The notes under the pieces: generated by a model
The model's database searches: none
Told to the model about the DNA's origin: nothing
The model's input: only the letters and a program-made list of their open reading frames with translations
Made by a program: the position numbers and the translations under genes
Assembly (NCBI GenBank): GCA_002751075.1
Contig: NAOQ01000153.1
Span: 1 to 50,851 of the forward strand
Source: Ichthyophonus hoferi
Taxonomy: Eukaryota; Opisthokonta; Ichthyosporea; Ichthyophonida; Ichthyophonidae
DNA length: 50,851 bases
Reading direction: 5' to 3'
Part shown: piece after piece, positions 44,782-50,851 of the stretch
How positions within the stretch are numbered: position 1 is the stretch's first letter
Layout: every line of letters begins with the position of its first letter

Positions 44782-47700
44782 TCAACCTCTCTCATTCCAT
44801 GGTATTTCACGTTGCATCATAGCTGCTGTAGGGCACTCCTCTAAGGTTTGTCTCTGTGATATCATAGGTCAGTTAAAAATATGATCAAAAATAAAACAAA
44901 ACAATATATATTACGGTTGTTTGTGATTATAATGGTGTACGTATGGTAAGGTATATAATATATTGTAATATAATATATCCAATATAATACCCACCCGCCT
45001 ACACACGGGTAGATATATATACCCAAATAAGTCAATACATTAGCTTGGTTAAAAGTATTATAGCATAATAATCAATAAGATTTACCCACCTCTGCCTGTA
45101 TATCCAACGAGACATTGTCCATTCTTTCAGTCAATTCTAATATTTTAGCTGCACGTGCGAGTATGAGTTACCTAGCTCACTATATATATATATAAGTAAA
45201 TAGATAGATAAATAGAGAGATAAATAAATAGATAAATAAATAAATAGATAAATGGATCGATATATGGATGGATGCATAGATAGAAAGACAAAAAATTCTA
45301 GCTATATATACTCATCATACCTCTATCTAAAAATGCCTGGAAATCAAAGAAGCTATCAGAGGGATAGGCCCTATGCTCCGCCGCAAAGGTAATAAGTTGA
45401 CTCCAATCTATGGAGTAGGATATGCATGGTAGAGCATATATGATAGCATATATATATATGGGCATGCATGTATGTATGTATGTATGTAAGTATGTATGTA
45501 TGCAGAGAGAAAGGGAAAAAAAGGAGAAGGTAGGTGATAGGCGGGGATCAATAGTTAAAGTTTACACATTTTAATGGTAAAGCGCTTTCTTTTCTATACT
45601 ATGTTTAATTTTTAGTTGGCTGCATTCATATATATATATAATAATATAATACAATATAATACAATAAAACACTATACAGTATCTTATAGTATGATATAAT
45701 ATAGTATAATCTAATGTAGTGCAATATAGTACAATACAGTATCCTATAATATATTATTATATAACATAATATAATGTAATATAACATAATATACTATGCA
45801 TGTATTAATACATACACTTATCGTGCTGCAATACGATTGGATTACCAATCACCACTAATAATGACTGGGCTCTGCTAATAGCAACGTTGAACCGTCTGGG
45901 GTTACCAAGAAAACCTAGCAATAGGATAGGATAAAATTAGAATATTGTATAGTATAGAGTATAGTATATAATATGGTATATAGTATCTAGTATCGTACAT
46001 GGTGTAGTATAGAGTATAATATAAAATATAGTATATTGTATACCCTATAGTATAACATATAATCACATTAAAATTTAATATTAATAAATAAATGAGATAG
46101 AGGGCTTCACGCAACCCTATATATACCGTAGGATAGTAGCTGTATATTATAATATATAACATTGCATTATACTGTATTGCATTATATTGCATTGCATTAG
46201 ACTATACTACATTATATTATATTATATTATATTATATTATATTATATTACATTAGACTATATTACCTTATATTATATTATATTACATTAGACTATATTAC
46301 CTTACATTACATTACATTATATTGCCTTATATATACATATATCTATGTCTCTATGTAGCAATATCCACCCCACCATGCCCCATTACCTATCTATCCTATC
46401 CCCTCCCTTTTTAGCTGGCCTCTCAAACAGCGCCATTTTAAATATAAAAATACCCACCAATGTTATGAACCAGATCTGTCTCTATATAGTCTAACTTTGA
46501 CCTTACAGTACATAGGATAATCACTTTACGTTCACTACCCTGAAATTCCTGTATAAATTGACCAATAGTATTGTAATATTAGTTTTTATAGGACTGTTTG
46601 TGAATACAGATGCGAGTGGATAGAATACATACCATACCATGCTATATCGTAAACTTAGATTTACACTTTAATTCTTTCTATTTTCAAAATGACGATAAGG
46701 CATCATGGGTATAGTTTCATTTTAAATAATTTTAAATAATTTTCAATAATAGTTATAATTGCCTAGCCCAATATTCCATCACATATAGCGATCTCGACCT
46801 ATATGCTACCCTGTAGCTTGGAAATAGACCAATAAAAATTAAATAATAAAAATTAAACAATAAATACATCATCTATTTATGATAGCAAAGTAAAATCCAT
46901 TTGTTATTTAAAAGCTTCTAATACCTCACAGTGATTGAACGGTATTATGGTTCAGTACGATAATGCCCAATAATATCAATCCCATAAAATCAATTAAAAT
47001 CCAATGATCCAATAGGGGCCTACCTCTACACTGCCTACAGTAACGTCAATGATTCGTCGCCTTGCAAGGAGTGATCTAATTTTAGAGACCATCTTTCGAT
47101 AGGCTGTGATAATTCTATTTATAAATATAGTATGTATGATAGTATGATAGTACGTATGAGAGTGTGTAGGATACTATATATAATAGTACGTAGGATAGTA
47201 TGCATGATAGTATGTATGATAGTATGATAGTATGTAGTATGATAGTACGTATGTATGTATGCATGACAGTATGTATGATAGTATGTATAAACGTATGTGG
47301 GATATTATCATAGCATAATAGTGTAATAGTGCAATATAATAATATGGTAAGATAGTAGTAGAATGGCATAGGATAAGGTTAGTATACAGGATGTTATGGT
47401 AGTATGATAGTAGTATATTATAATAGCATAATAATATAGTATAAGAATATAAGAGTGAGGCAGTATATATGTAAAGACATTGATAATAAAATAAAGAGCT
47501 TAAATTTATAAATTTAATGCAACCAATAATATCAAACTGTGAACAATAAACAAATTGTTAAATGTAAACTAACCAGTGAATCGACAACAATAATCTAATC
47601 AGCCAATCAATTGATTGCATTAAAGATATTAAAATATAGTACATGGTGGGGTAGGCTAGATGAATAAGAGATAGTAGGGAAGGGAATCATACATGCGTAC

Positions 47701-49735
47701 ATACATACATATATACACACATACGCACATATATATAAACATACATGCGTACATATATAAACATATATATACACATACCATACATATATACATACATATA
47801 GTAAAAGAAAAAAACAAAGAGAAAGAGAATTATCTATACTTCTATTCTCTAATAAAAATGTATTATTCCATTCCCATAGTATAAGATATAATAGAATATA
47901 TGATGTGACATATAACCAATAATACAATATAACATGCATGATCCTTACCCAATCTCGCGTGCCTTCACCCCTGACTTTCTATACTTAAGTATCTTTTCTA
48001 CCATGTTTACAGCGGCCAATACCTCATCGACATTAAACCATGAGGGAGAACCTGGAATAGGATAGGAGGAAGATCAGACATACATATATATCTATATATG
48101 AACATATCCCAACCGTAATAGCCAATTAAAAAAGAACAATTTAACATTTATTTTGTTGATTAGTTTTTATATATCGTAATTATAGCCCAGTAATATTAAT
48201 TAATTGATTAATATAAACTAATGGAACCATATCTTATTGGTTCAAGGTCATGCATAGCGGAGTGACATTATAGTTTATAGTAAATTTCATAGGCTAGTAA
48301 CAACACCACAGGTACCATATATAGTTATAATATGAGTCATCATAGCCCTAATATAATAATCCGGTCATGACACGTGGTGGAATACCTTAAACTAAGCACG
48401 GGCAACAACCTCTCTTGTCCAATCAAGAAGTCAGTTGCTATGCTATGACATCATCTATATAGCATAGAGTTTATAAATAGATCATTCTACATTTTATGGG
48501 GTAGAATTCAATTTCAAATTTCATATACTCCATGTGTAACGACCTTGTACATTGACAATAACTGTGAAAATTCACATATTTCCATGAACGGAACAACATC
48601 CTAGCATCTACCTTATAACTATTATAATAATATAAATTTTTATACTATGGAAATTTTTAATTAGCTACATACATTTTAAACATTTTGACCCTGTAATATA
48701 ACTGGTGCCCCATCTAGTCTATCAACCACTACACATCCTTACCACTTTCACGTTCTTCCTTGCCTCTCACTGGAAGAAAAATAAACGGAACGTCTTTATT
48801 AGGTAACCCTTCCCATCCTACAAATATATTGGCTATAGATGATTTAGCACAGGGCACTAATTCGTTGTCATAAAACAATCGAGAGTAGGTGGAAAGCAGG
48901 AGAGGGTGAGATCGGTAGTTATCGGTCAACTTGCACACTAACATCTGTATGAATATGTGTACGGGTAGGTAGGTAGGTAGGGGGTGAAGACGGTATATAC
49001 GTATTAATATATATATATATACAAGTATAATAGTATAATAGTATAATAGTATAATAGTATAATAGAAGTTAGAAACCTATCAGCCCCAACCCTGACCATC
49101 TCTCCCTCTCCCTCTCCCTTTACCTCTATCTACCTACCGGATTGTAGCCCATCATTGGATACTTCTTTATATTTCTACTATATATAGGCATGACCATCAA
49201 CCTCTCTATCATTGATGTTCCTAGGCCGCCACGATTAGCCATTGTGCTTCGGACTACAGGTCCCAATTGGCGCGGGTCTCCCACTGTAGGGGTGATATGA
49301 TTGGACGGGAAGAATGGTAAGAACAGTTTAATAGTATAATGGTTTGATAGTATAATAATATGATAATGCCCCTATAAAGGTAAATTATTGGCTAGGTCTT
49401 ACGTAATCATACATAATTTATCAATAAAAAACAGAAACAAAATGGAATTTTAGTAAAACAGAAAACCCATATCAGAAACTATTCAACTCAAAAGGACACG
49501 GGGTTGGTTATATATCCTACATTAAATTTTATACAAAAAACACATGAATATCATAGCATATTTTGTATATCATACTATACTTTATTCTACTCTACGCTAG
49601 TCTACTTTATTATCGCGGAATACATAGTGATAGATATACAATGGGAGAAAAGGAAAATAGTATATCATAATAAATTTTAAAAATAAAATTTTAATATTTT
49701 TAACGTCCTGGCATTATTGGTGGAAAAGGATATCT

Positions 49736-49766
<31 letters not shown>

Positions 49767-50737
49767 TGAAGGACAGATATACAATACCTAGGATAGTTCT
49801 GGTGTCATGGCCGGAGCCCACCATCAACGGTATTAAAACCTCTAAACCAATGGTGTGTAAGTGTTACTTTGTAAACCAATAAATGCATGCTAAAAGACAA
49901 AAAAAGAAGATATATGTACATATACACATACATCACCTATACCCACACTCATTATCATATTCACTCTACCATACTACCATAGCCTACTATATCCTACCAT
50001 ACCCTAAAATATCCTACAATATCCTACTAGACCCTACCATGCCCTACTATATCCGACCATATCATACAATACCCTAATATACCTTACTATATCCTACCAT
50101 ATCCTACTATTACTATATCTCACCTTGTTCCAAGGCCTGTCCTGCCTCATCTATCAGTACAAATCCAAAATGATTATTGTCCAACTGGGATCGTAGAATC
50201 TTTCCAGCTGATGCGCAAGTGGCTACTATAACAGTAGGGACAGCCAATAGGTCAACTGGAGGGATCTCAAAGTGATCTCCTATTATATAGCTGTACTTAA
50301 GAACTGTTTCTGGTACCTGGTTAGATAAGGGGAGCATTAAAATTAAAACTCAAACTCAATGATTATCTTATATTAAAACTTAAAATTAATTCATTTACGT
50401 CACATTCCTTAAGTACATCCAGAAGCTAGACACCTACCTATCTACCTATCGACATACATATCTACATACATATATACCCACCTACCTACCTACATACATA
50501 TATACATACATATATACCCACCTACCTACCTACATACATATATACATACATATATACCCACCTAACTACCTACACATACATATGCATCTAGTCACATGTA
50601 CCTACCCCATGCATCTCTCTAGTATAAGCATTTAGTCTTAGTAGTTGTTGAACGTCTACACTTTCACTTAACAAGGTAGTGATAAGATCACATGCACTGT
50701 TAGATGGCGCACATACAAGAATACGGGTATATCTGTC
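44782..50737 (-). CDS. MOV10: MOV10/SDE3/Armitage-type RNA helicase, 3' part (12 exons)
   Basis: An SF1 helicase of the MOV10/SDE3/Armitage group, which works in RNA silencing and retroelement control in other eukaryotes. Exons in transcript order: 50606-50737, 50124-50316, 49788-49841, 49138-49283, 48743-48944, 47949-48051, 47024-47114, 46458-46548, 45816-45914, 45321-45407, 45090-45148, 44782-44853. They give 442 residues plus TGA, and all phases join. Motifs: Ia ([13 protein letters not shown]), II (DEAGQ), III (GDPRQLGP), IV region ([21 protein letters not shown]), V (GSVE joined to EFQGSE across a splice), and VI ([18 protein letters not shown]). NYRSH and GWEGLP...F favour MOV10 over Upf1. 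Motif I (GKT) and the N-terminus lie beyond the right edge. The C-terminus ends PWNERG, close to the usual W-containing MOV10 tail. Another frame stays open for about 27 codons past the stop. Confidence 0.92.
45181..45260 (+). repeat. (TA)n and (ATAG/ATAA)n in helicase intron
   Basis: TATATATATATAT, then AAATAGATAGATAAATAGAG tetranucleotides, between the exons at 45090 and 45321. Confidence 0.8.
45465..45502 (+). repeat. (ATGT)n in helicase intron
   Basis: CATGTATGTATGTATGTATG run. Confidence 0.85.
45625..45800 (+). repeat. ATAAT/AGTAT tract in helicase intron
   Basis: A TATATATA run followed by imperfect TATAATACAATATAATAC words. Confidence 0.7.
45940..46070 (+). repeat. AGTAT-type tract in helicase intron
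   Basis: ATAGTATAGAGTATAGTATA words, imperfect. Confidence 0.7.
46145..46335 (+). repeat. (ATTAT)n array in helicase intron
   Basis: About 50 bp of nearly perfect ATTATATTATATTATATT, with flanking ATTAC/ATTGC variants. Confidence 0.85.
47125..47460 (+). repeat. GTATGATA tract in helicase intron
   Basis: About 300 bp of imperfect ATAGTATGTATGATAGTATG words starting next to the acceptor of the exon at 47024-47114. Confidence 0.75.
47690..47800 (+). repeat. (CATA)n tract in helicase intron
   Basis: ACATACATACATATATACAC words. Confidence 0.75.
48340..48540 (+). promoter_or_regulatory. Promoter-like cluster in helicase intron
   Basis: Within about 130 bp the plus strand carries CACGTGG (E-box-like), GTCCAATCAAG (CCAAT), ATGACATCATC (CRE-like) and TTTATAAATAG (TATA). 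The order and spacing resemble an RNA polymerase II promoter or an LTR promoter. It is antisense to the helicase gene. No coding sequence follows, and function is unproven. Confidence 0.3.
48955..49075 (+). repeat. (GTAG)n, (TA)n and (AGTATAAT)n arrays
   Basis: GGTAGGTAGGTAGG beside the acceptor of the exon at 48743-48944, then TATATATATATATA and five AGTATAATAGTATAAT units. Confidence 0.85.
49103..49137 (+). repeat. CT-rich tract at a splice donor
   Basis: CTCTCCCTCTCCCTCTCCC. In transcript sense it is a GGGAGA-type purine repeat right after the GTAGGTAGATAG donor of the exon at 49138-49283. Confidence 0.75.
49739..49768 (+). repeat. (AT)n microsatellite in helicase intron
   Basis: About 26 bp of uninterrupted ATATAT. 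Confidence 0.9.
49965..50115 (+). repeat. CCTACTATAT/CCTACCATAC minisatellite in helicase intron
   Basis: About 150 bp of imperfect 10-bp words, ending near the donor of the exon at 50124-50316. Confidence 0.8.
50435..50580 (+). repeat. 40-bp minisatellite in helicase intron
   Basis: Near-perfect units containing CCCACCTACCTACCTACATA and CATATATACATACATATATA, in about 3 copies, with a CTACCTAT lead-in. Confidence 0.85.
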
Positions 50738-50770
50738 CTGGATGGGTATATGTAGGGAATAGGGGAGGAA

Positions 50771-50851
50771 TGTAATGACAGTACGTATGTACGTGTGTAT
50801 GTATGTATGTATGTATGTATGTATGTATGTATGTATGATGTATGTATGTAT
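50771..50851 (+). repeat. (ATGT)n microsatellite at the right window edge
   Basis: About 80 bp of TATG tetranucleotides, running out of the window, inside an intron of the helicase gene. Confidence 0.9.

Noticed and set aside
47607-47939. 110-codon minus frame with a hydrophobic stretch
   Set aside because: Made of a (CATA)n repeat inside a helicase intron, lying between two confirmed exons.
44782-50737. Assignment of the helicase to UPF1 or SETX
   Set aside because: NYRSH followed by LFYDNEL and GWEGLP, and DEAGQ with GDPRQLGP, match MOV10/SDE3/Armitage. Upf1 and senataxin differ in these segments.
50440-50851. CRISPR-like regular 40-bp spacing
   Set aside because: The units are contiguous tetranucleotide-derived minisatellite with no distinct spacers, and the DNA is eukaryotic with introns.
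1-50851. A new multi-gene defence or biosynthetic system
   Set aside because: Only three clear genes are present, with unrelated roles and large spacers. Nothing in order, fusion or spacing indicates a joint system.

Overview
The window is AT-rich eukaryotic DNA with two assembly gaps (11496-11934 and 35134-35567), spliceosomal introns, very many microsatellites and decayed retroelement pieces. A fungus, possibly an early-diverging one, is my best guess. The reasons are the Ser/Thr-repeat secreted protein, GTATGT/GTAAGT/GTAGGT donors and compact exons. This rests on general resemblance only, and a protist is not excluded.

Three host genes stand out, all on the minus strand. (1) 1470-2582 encodes an intronless 370-residue secreted or cell-surface protein with a 33-bp tandem repeat. 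(2) 17364-26048 is a complete Sec1/Munc18 gene of 14 exons whose splice phases close perfectly into 623 residues. (3) 44782-50737 is the last 12 exons (442 residues) of a MOV10/SDE3/Armitage-type RNA helicase whose 5' part lies beyond the right edge. A broken F-box/leucine-rich-repeat gene lies at 30840-32490. A few small open frames (14787-15008, 26250-26441, 36589-36900, and pieces near 13.4 and 33 kb) are possible genes but unproven.

Layout: 1-45 shows a tRNA-Asn-like half abutting a telomere-like repeat. 0.1-1.4 kb is AT-rich with one dispersed repeat. 1.5-2.6 kb is the surface protein. 2.6-17.3 kb is mostly gene-free and holds scattered repeats, copia-type gag fragments, a 62-bp minisatellite and a gap whose flanks are near-identical. 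17.4-26.0 kb is the Sec1 gene, with introns full of simple repeats. 26.1-37.9 kb is repeat-rich with the F-box pseudogene, a copia fossil and a second gap. 38.2-43.7 kb is a pair of truncated copia fossils that meet tail to tail. 44.8-50.9 kb is the helicase gene.

I see no operon-like gene system and no convincing novel biological system. The oddest structures are in the introns: simple repeats that begin at splice donors or run into acceptors, a tandemly duplicated exon end inside the next Sec1 intron, and short dispersed elements copied at distant sites. The host link between parts is only suggestive: MOV10-family helicases act in RNA silencing and retroelement control elsewhere, and this locus lies beside a retroelement graveyard.
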